Positions 10,026 to 19,165 of a stretch of DNA of 64,000 nucleotides are shown in pieces; the first letter of the stretch is position 1; every line of letters begins with the position of its first letter. The stretch lies in contig NZ_CP046155.1 in NCBI RefSeq assembly GCF_016403105.1, forward strand, positions 3,563,906 through 3,627,905, given 5' to 3'. A program made the position numbers and the translations under genes. This DNA is from Leptolyngbya sp. BL0902. Its GTDB lineage: Bacteria > Cyanobacteriota > Cyanobacteriia > Phormidesmidales > Phormidesmidaceae. The notes under the pieces were generated by a model. That model was not told the origin of the DNA and searched no databases. It saw only the letters and a program-made list of their open reading frames with translations.

Positions 10026-10808
10026 ATGAAAAAATTAGGACTGATGGCCCTTGCTGCCGTCCTCGCCCTAGGTATGGTGTTGGGGATTAGCCAAGTGGTA
10101 CGGGCCGATATCGTCCAAGAGTCGGTGACATACACCATCGACGGTCAGCCCTACGAGGGTTATTTTGCCATTAACCAGGGCTTTGGCAACAACCAGCCCC
10201 TAGTGCTGCTGGTGCATGACTGGAACGGGCTGGACAGCTACGAAATGCGCCGCGCCCAAATGCTGGCGGAGCAGGGCTATGCCACCTTTGCGGTGGATCT
10301 CTACGGCCAGGGCGTACGGCCTCGCAATACCGAAGAATCCCAAGCGGAAAGCGGCAAACTCTACGCCGACCGAGCCACCATGCGGGCACGGCTGGCGGCT
10401 GGCTTGGCCGAAGCCCAGCGGATGGCCGGGGTGGATGGCGATGATGTGGTGGCGCTTGGCTACTGCTTTGGCGGTGCGGCGGTGCTAGAAATGGCCCGCG
10501 CTGGCATGGATGTGGACGGATTTGTGTCCTTCCACGGCAGCTTTGAGACCCCCGCAGGCCAAGACTATAGCCGCACCCAAGGGCGGGTGCTGATTCTGCA
10601 TGGTTCTGATGACCCCGTGGCCCCCATGGCCGATGTGGCCCAACTGGCCGCTGAGATGGATGCCGCCAATGTGGACTTTGACATGGAAATCTACGGCGGC
10701 GTAGACCATGCCTTCACCGTCTGGTCAGCAGGAGATCGCTACGATGGCCCTGCGGATCGCAAATCCTGGCGGGCCTTGCTCACTTTCCTGGGCGAAACCA
10801 TCGACTAG
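10026..10808 (+). CDS. Dienelactone hydrolase family protein, exported
   Basis: This 260-aa alpha/beta hydrolase has a classic N-terminal signal peptide: MKK followed by about 20 hydrophobic residues and a V-R-A-D cleavage region. It should act in the periplasm or on the membrane. The DLH triad is visible: nucleophilic Cys in GYCFGGAAV near residue 145, Asp in HGSDDPVAPM near 200 and His in GGVDHAFTVW near 232. AGGAGA at 10015-10020 fits the ATG at 10026 better than the GTG one codon earlier. The natural substrate of such cyanobacterial homologues is unknown. A GC-rich palindromic repeat follows directly. Confidence 0.9.
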   Translation: MKKLGLMALAAVLALGMVLGISQVVRADIVQESVTYTIDGQPYEGYFAINQGFGNNQPLVLLVHDWNGLDSYEMRRAQMLAEQGYATFAVDLYGQGVRPRNTEESQAESGKLYADRATMRARLAAGLAEAQRMAGVDGDDVVALGYCFGGAAVLEMARAGMDVDGFVSFHGSFETPAGQDYSRTQGRVLILHGSDDPVAPMADVAQLAAEMDAANVDFDMEIYGGVDHAFTVWSAGDRYDGPADRKSWRALLTFLGETID

Positions 10809-10840
10809 GGTGGGTCAGTAGATCGCAAAGTCCCCCGCAG

Positions 10841-10935
10841 CCCTCACCCCCAGCCCCTCTCCCAGAGAGGAGAGGGGGGCCGGAAAATCCTTCAAAGTCC
10901 CTCTCCCAGCTTAGGAGAGGGATTTGGGGTGAGGG
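10841..10935. repeat. GC-rich palindromic repeat, copy 1
   Basis: This 95-bp unit has inverted ends (CCCTCACCCCCAGCCCCTCT and the matching GGGGTGAGGGC at the other end) and a central AAAGTCCCTCTCCC part. It has the same plan as units at 23682-23810, 47002-47095 and 47109-47203. It can fold into a long hairpin and lies between convergent genes. Confidence 0.85.
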
Positions 10936-10993
10936 CTGGATCGTGGCAAAAGAGTGAGTCTGTGATCTACTGAGAGTTCATCATCCAGCCAAG

Positions 10994-13024
10994 TTAGTCA
11001 TCCAGCAAAACGGAGGGGTTGCCAGGAACCGTAGCGGGTTGTCCAGATCGCTGAGGGCGGCGGACGTCAAGGGTACTGCGGCCCTCGCCCTTGCCCTGGG
11101 CGATGGGCACCGTGAAGTGAAACTGGCTACCCTTATGCTTGCCTTCTGAGTCGGCCCAGATGGTGCCACCCAGTCCTTCCACGATTTGGCGGCACATGGC
11201 TAGCCCCAGCCCGGTGCCCCCGGTGGTGCGGCGCAGGGCTCCCTCTTCTTGGTAGAACCGATCAAACACCGCATCGAGACGGCTGGGCTCAATACCGCGC
11301 CCGGTGTCGGCGATGGTGACTTGAAGATGGGTGGGGCTAGATCGCGTCACCTGGATGGTGATTTTGCCGTCGGTGGGGGTAAACTTGCTGGCGTTGTCGA
11401 GGAGCTTGACCAGCACTTCCACCAGCCATTCTCCATCGGCCCGCACCAAGGGCACCGACTTGGGAATTTTTACCTTGATGTTCGACACAGAAGCACCGTC
11501 GTGGTGGGCGTTCACGCTGCTCAGGGCCAGATCCACACATTCCTGAATGGCGAGGGATTCCAGATTCCACTCCACCCGGCCACTCTCCAGCTTTGAGAGG
11601 GTGAGAAAGTCCTGCACGAGCTTACGCATCCGTTCCGCGTCCTCCAGGGCAGCCTGGATCATCACCTGCCGCAGTTCAGCGGGCATATCCGGCTCGGTGG
11701 ACAGGCTCTCTAGGCATACCTGAATGGTGGACAGGGGCGTTCGCAACTCGTGCCCGGTGATGGCGATCAGGTTGGCGCGGGTCAGGTCGAGGGCTTCGAG
11801 CTGGCGGTTGAGGTCTTGTAGGTTGGCGTAGGCTTCGGCTTGGATAATGGCCACACTCAGTTGGGCGGCAATAGCATCCACTAGGGCTTTATCGTCCTCC
11901 GTCCAGTCGTAGGGGCTCGCCTGACAGTGGTGTAGCTCGATCATCCCCACCAAACGCCCTTGGTAGGTGAGGGGCGCAATCAGCCAAGACTGAATCCGCC
12001 AGCGGTCTAGCAGCAGCCGAATGGCGTCTAGCTCGTAGCGAAAGGGCGACTCTGGATCGTGGGTATCGGAGATGGCCACAATCTCCTTCGTGTCTTGCAC
12101 ATAGTCAAACAGTGGGCTGGTGGCCAGGGGCCAGGTTTCCCCCAGCAGCGATTCCACCATGGCCTGTCGGTGCTCATGCTCGACGGTGACGGTGGCATCA
12201 GTGGCGGCACAGGGGTAGATCAGGCAGCGGCACACGTTTAGAGCCTGCCCCAGTTCCGAAGCCGCTTGCTCGAAGATTTCTGTGGCGTCTAAAGACTGGC
12301 GAATCACCGACGTAATGGTGTTCACCAGCCGCTCCCGCTGCTCTTGGGCGGCGATGGATTTGTAGGCTTTCAGCAGCTTATACTGCCCCGCCTGAAGGTA
12401 GGTGACGAGCCGCTGGGTAAAGGGGTCGGGGCTGGCTTTGCCGTCCAATCGGTTGGACGGGGCTGCTGCCGGATGGAGGTAGCGCTGTTTGGCCACCTGC
12501 ACCTTTTCCGCCAGGTAGGGCCGATACTGGGCAATACGATCCAGCAAAATCTCCGCCGAACGCTGGGTCACGTAGGCATCCTGCGTCCAAATGCCCTCAA
12601 ACCGACGGTTCTGATCGAGGGCTGGCTGGCTAGGATCATCGTGGACTGGGCGCTCCCGACAAATCAGACAGGCTTGATAGTCGTTGCTGATGACCACCAA
12701 GTGCCACTCATAAACCAGGGCATCTTCCGGCTCAAAGGCAATGGTTTCATAGTTCTCCGAACGGCTGGTAAAGCTGGTACCTGCTGCGGCCAGCACGTAG
12801 AGTTGATCACTCAGCTCCGCAATCCGCAGGTAGCGACTGGCCTCCTGGAGGTAAAACCGCTCTTGCTGAAAACTCGCAATCACCAGCGCCCCACCCGCCC
12901 CAGCCAGAATGTGATCCTCCATGGCGTGGGACAGGGCCGTTAATGAGGTTTTGAAGTAGAGTCTGGGTCTAAGCTGAGGAATTGCCGTTAACAATTCTTC
13001 CACGACAGATGTGGAATTGCTCAT
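10994..13024 (-). CDS. DICT-GAF sensor histidine kinase
   Basis: This 676-aa kinase appears soluble; no membrane segment is seen. An N-terminal DICT-type sensory domain covers roughly residues 1-150 and a GAF domain roughly 245-395. A HisKA dimerisation domain with phosphoacceptor histidine (TGHELRTPLSTIQV, about 430) and a HATPase_c domain (LLDNASKFTP, DTGRGIEPSRLD, GGTGLGLAMC) follow. DICT domains are named for association with diguanylate cyclases and two-component systems and are common in cyanobacteria, so light or redox sensing is possible but not shown. The ATG at 13024 is preferred over a TTG at 13036. No response regulator gene is adjacent. Confidence 0.92.
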   Translation of the reverse strand: MSNSTSVVEELLTAIPQLRPRLYFKTSLTALSHAMEDHILAGAGGALVIASFQQERFYLQEASRYLRIAELSDQLYVLAAAGTSFTSRSENYETIAFEPEDALVYEWHLVVISNDYQACLICRERPVHDDPSQPALDQNRRFEGIWTQDAYVTQRSAEILLDRIAQYRPYLAEKVQVAKQRYLHPAAAPSNRLDGKASPDPFTQRLVTYLQAGQYKLLKAYKSIAAQEQRERLVNTITSVIRQSLDATEIFEQAASELGQALNVCRCLIYPCAATDATVTVEHEHRQAMVESLLGETWPLATSPLFDYVQDTKEIVAISDTHDPESPFRYELDAIRLLLDRWRIQSWLIAPLTYQGRLVGMIELHHCQASPYDWTEDDKALVDAIAAQLSVAIIQAEAYANLQDLNRQLEALDLTRANLIAITGHELRTPLSTIQVCLESLSTEPDMPAELRQVMIQAALEDAERMRKLVQDFLTLSKLESGRVEWNLESLAIQECVDLALSSVNAHHDGASVSNIKVKIPKSVPLVRADGEWLVEVLVKLLDNASKFTPTDGKITIQVTRSSPTHLQVTIADTGRGIEPSRLDAVFDRFYQEEGALRRTTGGTGLGLAMCRQIVEGLGGTIWADSEGKHKGSQFHFTVPIAQGKGEGRSTLDVRRPQRSGQPATVPGNPSVLLDD

Positions 13025-13229
13025 AATGCAAGCCAAGGAACCGTCATTGCAATCTCGCCCTAGGGATGCCCAGAATGAGCCAACCCCTTGCGATTGCTGC
13101 CTTCGCAGCCATTACTTCCCCCTAGCCTACCAGTTGACGGCAAAGCCTTAGCATTTTGTAATCTTTCGCCAAAATTGGCGATGAAAGATAAGAATTTGAC
13201 ACGCATCAGCCGCCCAATCAGCCGCCCAA

Positions 13230-13859
13230 TCAGCCGCCTAACTCCATGCCGTTGTAAAGGCTCATGGCCTTCTCTACACCGTCGGTCAGGCTTTTCTCCA
13301 GCGCCCGCACGGCTACCTCCACCACTTCATCCATGGTCTGCCGCTCGGCCTTAGAGAAATTGCCCAGCACATGGGACACCACCGCCTGATCGCGCTCTGC
13401 CTCGGTGCGGGCCGCGCCAATGCCAATCCGCAGACGGCAGAACTCCTGGGTTTTGAGGTGAGCGATGGTGGACTTCATGCCGTTGTGCCCCCCCGCAGAG
13501 CCGGACAGCCGCAGCCGCAGCTTGCCCACAGGCAGATCCATATCGTCGTAGACCACCAGCACGGTGCCAGGGGCGAGTTTGACCCAATCCAGCACCGCCC
13601 GAATAGACTGCCCCGAACGGTTCATGTAGGTCAGGGGCTTCAGCAGGTGAATTTTTTGGCGATGGAGGCCCATCCCCGCCCCATATTCCCCCTGAAAACG
13701 ACGCTCCTCCTTGAGGGGAATCGCCCACCGCTTCGAGAGTTGATCCACCACATCAAAGCCAATATTGTGGCGGGTGCCCGCATACTTAGGGCCTGGGTTC
13801 CCTAGCCCCACAATCAGGCCAATGGGCAGGCGCTCTGGCTGGGCCGCAGCATCAGTCAT
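13230..13859 (-). CDS. pth: Peptidyl-tRNA hydrolase
   Basis: This 209-aa enzyme releases tRNA from stalled peptidyl-tRNA so that it can be recycled. The signature GLGNPGPKYAGTRHNIGFD near residues 19-37 includes the catalytic histidine, and YDDMDLPVGKLRLR with GSAGGHNGMKS follow as in bacterial Pth. It is preceded 65 bp upstream by the tatA-like gene on the same strand, and by psbH beyond that, so the three may be cotranscribed. Confidence 0.97.
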   Translation of the reverse strand: MTDAAAQPERLPIGLIVGLGNPGPKYAGTRHNIGFDVVDQLSKRWAIPLKEERRFQGEYGAGMGLHRQKIHLLKPLTYMNRSGQSIRAVLDWVKLAPGTVLVVYDDMDLPVGKLRLRLSGSAGGHNGMKSTIAHLKTQEFCRLRIGIGAARTEAERDQAVVSHVLGNFSKAERQTMDEVVEVAVRALEKSLTDGVEKAMSLYNGMELGG

Positions 13860-13924
13860 AGTGGTCTCGCGTTGCTTGTCCTTACAGGTTTTGTGGGTTG
13901 TTTTAGGCTTGGCCTTCCCGTGCC

Positions 13925-14335
13925 CTAGGCCGAAGTGTTGTTATCGGTGGCCGTTTCCACTGTGCCCTCGGTCGTTGCCGTCTCGTTGCTGGTGTCAGGG
14001 GCAGAAACCCCGGAGTCTTCGACGACCTTCGCGGCGGCGGCACCCTCAGCGGCGGCATCGGGGGGCACCACAATCTCCTCCGGACGATCCTGGGGCGACA
14101 GCACCTTCGCAGGCTGAGGATCGAGAGTCGCCTTCATGGGGCTAGTCACCACCTTCTCAATCTGCTGGGCTTCTTTTTTGAATTCTTCCTCAAACTCCTT
14201 GGAGGCATCCTGAAACCCCTTAATCGCCTTGCCCAAGCTCCGGCCAATTTCCGGCAGCTTTTTGGGGCCAAACACCAACAGGGCCAGCACTAGAATGACG
14301 GCCATCTCCGGCAGGCCAATTCCAAATACGTTCAT
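13925..14335 (-). CDS. tatA: Twin-arginine translocase TatA/TatE family subunit
   Basis: This 136-aa protein has one N-terminal membrane helix (GLPEMAVILVLALLVFGPKK), a hinge and an amphipathic helix (LPEIGRSLGKAIKGFQ), the TatA plan. TatA-type proteins oligomerise to form the pore that exports folded proteins across thylakoid and plasma membranes. The tail of about 85 residues is acidic and low in complexity, rich in Ala, Pro, Glu and Thr. TatA versus TatB cannot be separated with certainty; the FGPKKLPEIG motif fits both, but cyanobacterial TatA is the better guess. Confidence 0.9.
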   Translation of the reverse strand: MNVFGIGLPEMAVILVLALLVFGPKKLPEIGRSLGKAIKGFQDASKEFEEEFKKEAQQIEKVVTSPMKATLDPQPAKVLSPQDRPEEIVVPPDAAAEGAAAAKVVEDSGVSAPDTSNETATTEGTVETATDNNTSA

Positions 14336-14541
14336 ACACCAACTCCCATCCCGACAGGGTAAACCACAACCACAGATCTCCTCCCATTATGCCGGGGCGT
14401 GGCCCGATCCTGGCCGATTCCTCTACTCCTAGCGCCCCCACGCGGATAACGCCCTATCTGTTTCGCCGAAAAAGGGCTAGCCCGGATCATCGCCGTACTA
14501 GCCCCAGGGGTTATGTTGAGCGGGTTGGCCTCAGCCCTACC

Positions 14542-14745
14542 CTACCGACCAATGCTGCGCCAATCCACATCAAAGCTGTCGAGGATGATGGAGGAGTTGT
14601 AGAGCTGGAGAATAATCAGCAAAAAGACGAAAAATAGGCCAATGAAGACCCCCATCAGAGGGGTAGTGCCCCAGCCGGGAGTCACCTTCCCATACTCGGA
14701 GTTGAGGGGTTTGAGAACGTCTCCTAACCAAGTCCGTTGTGCCAT
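14542..14745 (-). CDS. psbH: Photosystem II reaction center protein H
   Basis: This 67-aa thylakoid protein has one membrane helix ([20 protein letters not shown]). PsbH is a small PSII core subunit that stabilises bicarbonate and quinone binding near CP47. The ATG at 14745 has GGAAGGA five bases upstream and gives the normal MAQRTWLGD start; the longer frame to 14763 adds six residues not seen in the family. It is divergent from psbN, as usual in cyanobacteria. Confidence 0.97.
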   Translation of the reverse strand: MAQRTWLGDVLKPLNSEYGKVTPGWGTTPLMGVFIGLFFVFLLIILQLYNSSIILDSFDVDWRSIGR

Positions 14746-14782
14746 GGATCCTTCCGCTATCAATACTTTAATAGTTCGTAAT

Positions 14783-14788
14783 ATTATA
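14783..14788 (-). promoter_or_regulatory. Probable -10 box of psbH
   Basis: The minus strand carries a perfect TATAAT about 38 bases upstream of the psbH start codon, inside the short AT-rich psbH-psbN spacer. A matching -35 box is not obvious, so this is a tentative call. Confidence 0.35.
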
Positions 14789-14820
14789 TGATGGAGAGGT
14801 TTCTCCCTCTCATAAAGTTT

Positions 14821-14952
14821 ATGGAACCCGCAACAGTTCTTATTATTTCCGTCGGAACGGTACTAGTTGCCGTCACCGGGTTCGCGGTTTACCTCTCCTT
14901 TGGCCCCCCCTCCAAGCAGCTCGCGGATCCCTTCGACGAGCACGAAGACTAA
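14821..14952 (+). CDS. psbN: PsbN protein
   Basis: This 43-aa protein begins [20 protein letters not shown] and ends with the acidic tail DPFDEHED, a clear match to PsbN. It has one N-terminal membrane helix. Despite its name it is thought to be a PSII assembly factor rather than a stable subunit. It lies divergent to psbH, the order conserved in cyanobacteria and chloroplasts. No strong Shine-Dalgarno sequence is visible. Confidence 0.96.
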   Translation: MEPATVLIISVGTVLVAVTGFAVYLSFGPPSKQLADPFDEHED

Positions 14953-15182
14953 ACATAGCCAACTTTCTGGCCTGTTAAGAGCCTTCTCCCCTGGCCCCGT
15001 CTGGCTCAAACCTGAGCGTGGAGAATGCTAGCCTCATCATCGGCCTTACCTCTAGGGCCGATGGCATGAATCGAGGCAAGGCGAGGGCTCAGATTGATGC
15101 TATGATAGAAAACCTGTGCTTAGTATGGCGATCTCAGAATTGCCTACGGCGTTAACCCCTACATCTGTGCTGCCCTTGTCCT

Positions 15183-15437
15183 ATGATTAAGCTCCGCCTC
15201 AAGCGTTTTGGTAAAAAAAGAGAAGCTAGCTACCGGATCGTCGCCATCAACAGCGATGCCCGACGGGATGGTCGTCCTTTGGAAGAACTCGGCTTCTACA
15301 ATCCCCGCACCGACGAGACCCGCCTCGATGTGCCCGGTATTGTGCGCCGCCTACAGCAGGGAGCCCAGCCCACCAAAACCGTGAAGCACATTCTTGAGAA
15401 GGCTAACGTTTTTGAGCAACTCAAGGCTCAAGCCTAG
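15183..15437 (+). CDS. rpsP: 30S ribosomal protein S16
   Basis: This 84-aa protein begins [20 protein letters not shown], the S16 signature, and ends at typical cyanobacterial length. S16 binds 16S rRNA early in 30S assembly. It heads the rpsP-khpA-phoH gene order, 20 bp ahead of khpA. Confidence 0.97.
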   Translation: MIKLRLKRFGKKREASYRIVAINSDARRDGRPLEELGFYNPRTDETRLDVPGIVRRLQQGAQPTKTVKHILEKANVFEQLKAQA

Positions 15438-15457
15438 TCCCATACTGAATCCCCAGC

Positions 15458-15808
15458 ATGAGTAGTCCCGACTTTTCTAGTCTGGTCAAGTTTCTGGTAG
15501 AGCCATTTCTAGATGCGCCAGAATCTTTGCGGATTGACTGCGAACAGAATGCCGCCCAGTCCAAGATCTGGATTCGGGTGGCCTTTAGCGGCGATGAGCG
15601 AGGCAAAGTCTTTGGCCGGGGAGGACGAAACATTCAGGCCATTCGCAGCGTGGTGCGGGCCACGGCAACCCTCTGGGGTTGGTCAGCCTATTTCGATGTC
15701 TTTGGAGCCTCGGAACACGAAGGCGCTGAGGGGCACCGAAGTGAGCGACTCCACCGCTCTGCCCCCAAACCCAAGCCTCAACGGCGGACTAAGCCTTCGC
15801 TGGACTAA
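15458..15808 (+). CDS. khpA: KhpA-type KH-domain RNA-binding protein
   Basis: This 116-aa protein has a single KH domain with the GxxG loop in GKVFGRGGRNIQAIR (residues about 50-64). KhpA proteins bind RNA, and with KhpB influence cell-envelope and small-RNA processes in other bacteria. After the KH domain comes a basic, Pro-rich tail of about 35 residues (PKPKPQRRTKPS) that may add non-specific RNA affinity. The position just after rpsP is conserved in many bacteria. Confidence 0.92.
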   Translation: MSSPDFSSLVKFLVEPFLDAPESLRIDCEQNAAQSKIWIRVAFSGDERGKVFGRGGRNIQAIRSVVRATATLWGWSAYFDVFGASEHEGAEGHRSERLHRSAPKPKPQRRTKPSLD

Positions 15809-15854
15809 CTTTTTCAGTAGCATTTGCGGTACTGCTTCGTCCCTAGCTGCGATT

Positions 15855-16829
15855 ATGACCTCCACCGTTCGGATTGAGATTCCTAGACCCGATGGGGCTA
15901 TCGCGCTTTCCGGTTATCGCAGTGAAAATTTTAAGCTCTTGGCCCAGCAGACCGGGGCAACCCTGGTGCTGCGAGGCCAGGAGCTTTTGATTTCAGGTAC
16001 TGAAGCCACGGCGGATCGGGCGCGGCGGCTGGTGGAAGCCCTTGAACCCATCTGGGGCCAGGGCCAAACCGTCACCAGCGCCGACATTATGACCGCCTGC
16101 CACGCCCTCGACACCAACCAAGTAGACGAGCTTCAGGCCATTCATCAAGATGTAGTGGCGCGTACTCGTCGGGGTGAGGTGGTGCGGGCCAAAACCTTTC
16201 GCCAGAAGCAATACATCAAGGCGCTGCGTAACCACGATCTGATTTTTTGTGCAGGGCCAGCGGGGACGGGCAAGACCTTTCTGGCTACTATGGTAGGCGT
16301 TCAAGCGCTGCTGAACAACGAGTTTGAGCGACTGGTGCTCACCCGTCCGGCGGTGGAGGCGGGGGAGCGGCTGGGCTTTTTGCCGGGGGATCTTCAGCAA
16401 AAGGTGAATCCCTATCTGCGCCCCCTCTACGATGCGCTGCATGAGCTGGTGGATCCCGAAAAAATCGCTAATTTGATGGAGCGGGGCATTATTGAGGTGG
16501 CCCCCCTGGCCTATATGCGAGGGCGCACACTCAGCAACGCCTTTGTCATTTTGGACGAAGCTCAAAATACCACCCCCGCCCAGATGAAGATGGTGCTCAC
16601 CCGCCTAGGCTTTCACTCTCGCATGGTGGTGACGGGGGATACGACCCAGACCGACTTGCCAGACTACCAATCCTCTGGGCTAGCAGTGGCCCAGCAGATT
16701 CTCCAGCGGGTGGAGGGCATTGCTTTCTGCAAACTGGGTCAGAGCGATGTGGTGCGCCATCCTCTGGTGCAGCGCATTGTTGCCGCCTATGAATCCTATG
16801 ATACCCAGCGGGCCAAGCACCCCACCTAG
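15855..16829 (+). CDS. phoH: PhoH family ATPase
   Basis: This 324-aa protein has an N-terminal KH-like part (about 1-100) and a PhoH P-loop NTPase domain. Walker A is FCAGPAGTGKTFLA near residue 135, Walker B FVILDEAQNTTPAQMK near 233, and VVTGDTTQTDLP near 260. PhoH proteins are ATPases linked to RNA metabolism; their precise job is unresolved. The ATG at 15855 starts a typical MTSTVRIEIP N terminus. The open frame back to 15513 overlaps khpA in another frame and is not part of the gene. Confidence 0.94.
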   Translation: MTSTVRIEIPRPDGAIALSGYRSENFKLLAQQTGATLVLRGQELLISGTEATADRARRLVEALEPIWGQGQTVTSADIMTACHALDTNQVDELQAIHQDVVARTRRGEVVRAKTFRQKQYIKALRNHDLIFCAGPAGTGKTFLATMVGVQALLNNEFERLVLTRPAVEAGERLGFLPGDLQQKVNPYLRPLYDALHELVDPEKIANLMERGIIEVAPLAYMRGRTLSNAFVILDEAQNTTPAQMKMVLTRLGFHSRMVVTGDTTQTDLPDYQSSGLAVAQQILQRVEGIAFCKLGQSDVVRHPLVQRIVAAYESYDTQRAKHPT

Positions 16830-16962
16830 CTTCTCACCTCACGACAGCATCCGCCTAATCCGAGAGCCCGCCTTGACGGTTCAGGGCTATTCTGTGGCTG
16901 GCGGATGAGGGAGATCCGCTCGAAGGGAGATCCCCTCAATCGAGTGAGGGAGATGCAAACCA

Positions 16963-17295
16963 TTAGGCCGCAGGCCGCAGCCGTTGCCAGAACAACTGAA
17001 TGCCCAGCAAAAACAAGCCCAGAGCCGCCATACCAAACACTCCGGCTCCTAGGGCCACCATGCCCACAACCAAAGTCCGCACCGCCGCTGCGATGTTCAC
17101 GGTTGCGAGGTTATCGGAGAGAATCGGCTTGGCGGCAAAGGTGGTGGCAATGCTGACCATCAACCGATAGGCCAATAGGGCAATGGTGCCCGCCATGAAG
17201 GAACCGCTGAAGCATTTGAGGATTTTGGCGGTGGGGGAGAGGGGTTCGGGGGTTGAAGATTGGGCGTTGGGAGCGTTGGAGGAGGAGTCAGGCAT
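16963..17295 (-). CDS. DUF3082-like small membrane protein
   Basis: This 110-aa protein has a Ser/Pro-rich N terminus and two hydrophobic helices (GSFMAGTIALLAYRLMVSI near 36-54 and VVGMVALGAGVFGMAALGLF near 78-97). It matches my recollection of the cyanobacterial DUF3082 family, often found just downstream of ispE as here. The ATG at 17295 is preferred; a longer frame would overlap ispE. Function unknown. Confidence 0.7.
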   Translation of the reverse strand: MPDSSSNAPNAQSSTPEPLSPTAKILKCFSGSFMAGTIALLAYRLMVSIATTFAAKPILSDNLATVNIAAAVRTLVVGMVALGAGVFGMAALGLFLLGIQLFWQRLRPAA

Positions 17296-17321
17296 GGTGC
17301 AGCGAGGGTAGGGAGAAACGG

Positions 17322-18266
17322 CTAGGCATTGAGCTGGATGCCCGTGGGCCAAAATTGGGCGGCCCAAATGCCCAGGTCGGGGTCGTTGATTTGATGGCGT
17401 AGCCGCTGGACGAGGGCGTTGGCCTCTGCCTGCGATTCTACCAGGGTGAACACGGTGGGGCCAGAGCCGGACATCAGGGTGCCCAAGCCGCCGAAGCTGG
17501 CCATAGTTTCCTTGAGGTGGGCGGTTTTGGGATGGGCAGGCAGCACCACTTTTTCGAGATCGTTATAGAGGTGTTGGCCAACGGCAGCTTTATTTTGTTG
17601 GGCGATGGCCGCGACCATGGGGCCAGACTTCACCTGGTGCTGACGATCCGCAAGCGCCGCCGCATCGGCGAGGTAGGTTGGTTCAAACTCAGCTCGATAG
17701 GTTTTATAGGCCCAGGGTGTGGAGACAAATTCCGATTCATACTTGGCCAGCACCACATAAAGGTCGTCAATGCCGCGCAATGGGTCGAGGTTTTCCCCCC
17801 GTCCGGTGGCGAGGGCGGTGCCGCCGCTGACGCAGAAGGGCATATCCGAGCCCAGTTCTGCCGCCAGTTCCTGAAGCTCTGCCTGGGTGAGGCCCAGTTG
17901 CCACAGCATATCCAGCCCCACCAACACTGCTGCCCCATTGCCCGACCCTCCGGCCAGCCCCGCCCCCACGGGAATTTGTTTTTCCAAGGTAATTTCTACC
18001 CCGCCCAGCTTGGCGAGGATGCCCGGAAAGCGCTGGGACATCAGGTCAGCGGCGCGATAGGCCAGGTTGGTTTCGTCGGTGGGCACCAGGGGATGAGTAC
18101 ACTGCACCCGAATCTCGTCGGTGCCAATGCTGCGTACCGTAATCCGGTCGGCAAGGCTGACGCTCTGCATCACCATGATCATTTCATGGAAGCCATCGGG
18201 ACGACCGCCGACGATTTCCAAATACAGGTTGATTTTGGCCGCAGCCAGCAGCGAATACAAACGCAT
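17322..18266 (-). CDS. ispE: 4-diphosphocytidyl-2-C-methyl-D-erythritol kinase
   Basis: This 314-aa GHMP-family kinase phosphorylates CDP-methylerythritol in the MEP route to isoprenoids, the source of carotenoid and phytol precursors. The ATP-binding motif PVGAGLAGGSGNGAAVL lies near residues 96-112, the N-terminal AAAKINLYLEIVG carries the conserved substrate lysine, and a C-terminal GSGPTVFTL glycine motif is present. It sits between rsmA and the DUF3082 gene on one strand, a common cyanobacterial order. Confidence 0.96.
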   Translation of the reverse strand: MRLYSLLAAAKINLYLEIVGGRPDGFHEMIMVMQSVSLADRITVRSIGTDEIRVQCTHPLVPTDETNLAYRAADLMSQRFPGILAKLGGVEITLEKQIPVGAGLAGGSGNGAAVLVGLDMLWQLGLTQAELQELAAELGSDMPFCVSGGTALATGRGENLDPLRGIDDLYVVLAKYESEFVSTPWAYKTYRAEFEPTYLADAAALADRQHQVKSGPMVAAIAQQNKAAVGQHLYNDLEKVVLPAHPKTAHLKETMASFGGLGTLMSGSGPTVFTLVESQAEANALVQRLRHQINDPDLGIWAAQFWPTGIQLNA

Positions 18267-18328
18267 GGGACACCAAAGGGGTTGCTAGAAGATTGTAGCC
18301 CTTCCCCTGGCGTCCCTAGGCTCAGAGT

Positions 18329-19165
18329 CTACGCGGAGCCGAGGCGATTGCTGAGGGCAACCCATTGGGGCACACCCAGGTCTTCAGCCCTGGCGGTTTC
18401 GGGGATGGCGAGATCGGTCATCACGGCCAACAACTGATCGCGGTCTACGGTGGCCTTGAGGTTGTTGCGTAGCATTTTGCGCTTGCTGGCAAAGCCTAGG
18501 CGCACCAGTTGATCCAGGTAATCGGGCGACTCGGCGGCGACGGGCAAGGCGCGAGGGGTGAGCTTGACCACGGCAGAATCGACCTTTGGGGGCGGTTGAA
18601 AGGCTTTGGCAGGAACTGGGCAAACCAGTTCGCAATCGGCCAAATACTGCACCCGCACCGAGAGCGCCCCAAAGGCCCGACTACCGGGTTTGGCGTAGAG
18701 CCGTTCCGCCACTTCCTTTTGCACCAGCAGCACAATGCTGTCGTAGGGCTGGGGGTTGGGGTGGGCGATGGTGCCCAGCAGCTTCTCCAAAATTGGCCCC
18801 GTGATGTAGTAGGGAATATTGGCGACCACTTTGTTGGGGCGAGATCGCACGTCATCCAGGGTGGGGGGCGTCGGGAGTTCTAGGGCCGTGGGGTCTAGGG
18901 CCAGGAAATCAGCCTGAATCAGGTGCAGGTTGGGTTTTTGGGCGAACTTCTGGCTCAGCCGCTGGTGCAGATCCCGGTCAATTTCCACCGCCACCACCGC
19001 CTGGGCTAGGGGCAGCAGGGATTGGGTCAGCACTCCGGTGCCGGGGCCAATTTCCAGCACGATATCCTGATCCGTGACCGCCGCCGCCGCCACAATCTTG
19101 CTCAAAACCTTTTCGCTGGTGAGCCAATGTTGACCAAAGCGTTTGCGCGTAGGTTGGGAAAACAT
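18329..19165 (-). CDS. rsmA: 16S rRNA dimethyladenosine transferase
   Basis: This 278-aa SAM-dependent enzyme (RsmA/KsgA) dimethylates two adjacent adenosines near the 3' end of 16S rRNA during 30S maturation. The N terminus has KRFGQHWL, the SAM site is EIGPGTGVLTQSLL near residue 39, and the catalytic motif is NIPYYI near 115. The spacing to ispE (62 bp) suggests cotranscription. Confidence 0.96.
   Translation of the reverse strand: MFSQPTRKRFGQHWLTSEKVLSKIVAAAAVTDQDIVLEIGPGTGVLTQSLLPLAQAVVAVEIDRDLHQRLSQKFAQKPNLHLIQADFLALDPTALELPTPPTLDDVRSRPNKVVANIPYYITGPILEKLLGTIAHPNPQPYDSIVLLVQKEVAERLYAKPGSRAFGALSVRVQYLADCELVCPVPAKAFQPPPKVDSAVVKLTPRALPVAAESPDYLDQLVRLGFASKRKMLRNNLKATVDRDQLLAVMTDLAIPETARAEDLGVPQWVALSNRLGSA

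Noticed and set aside
15513..15854. N-terminal extension of phoH overlapping khpA
   Set aside because: The extra 114 residues overlap the KH-domain gene in another frame and do not look like PhoH; ATG at 15855 gives the normal N terminus.
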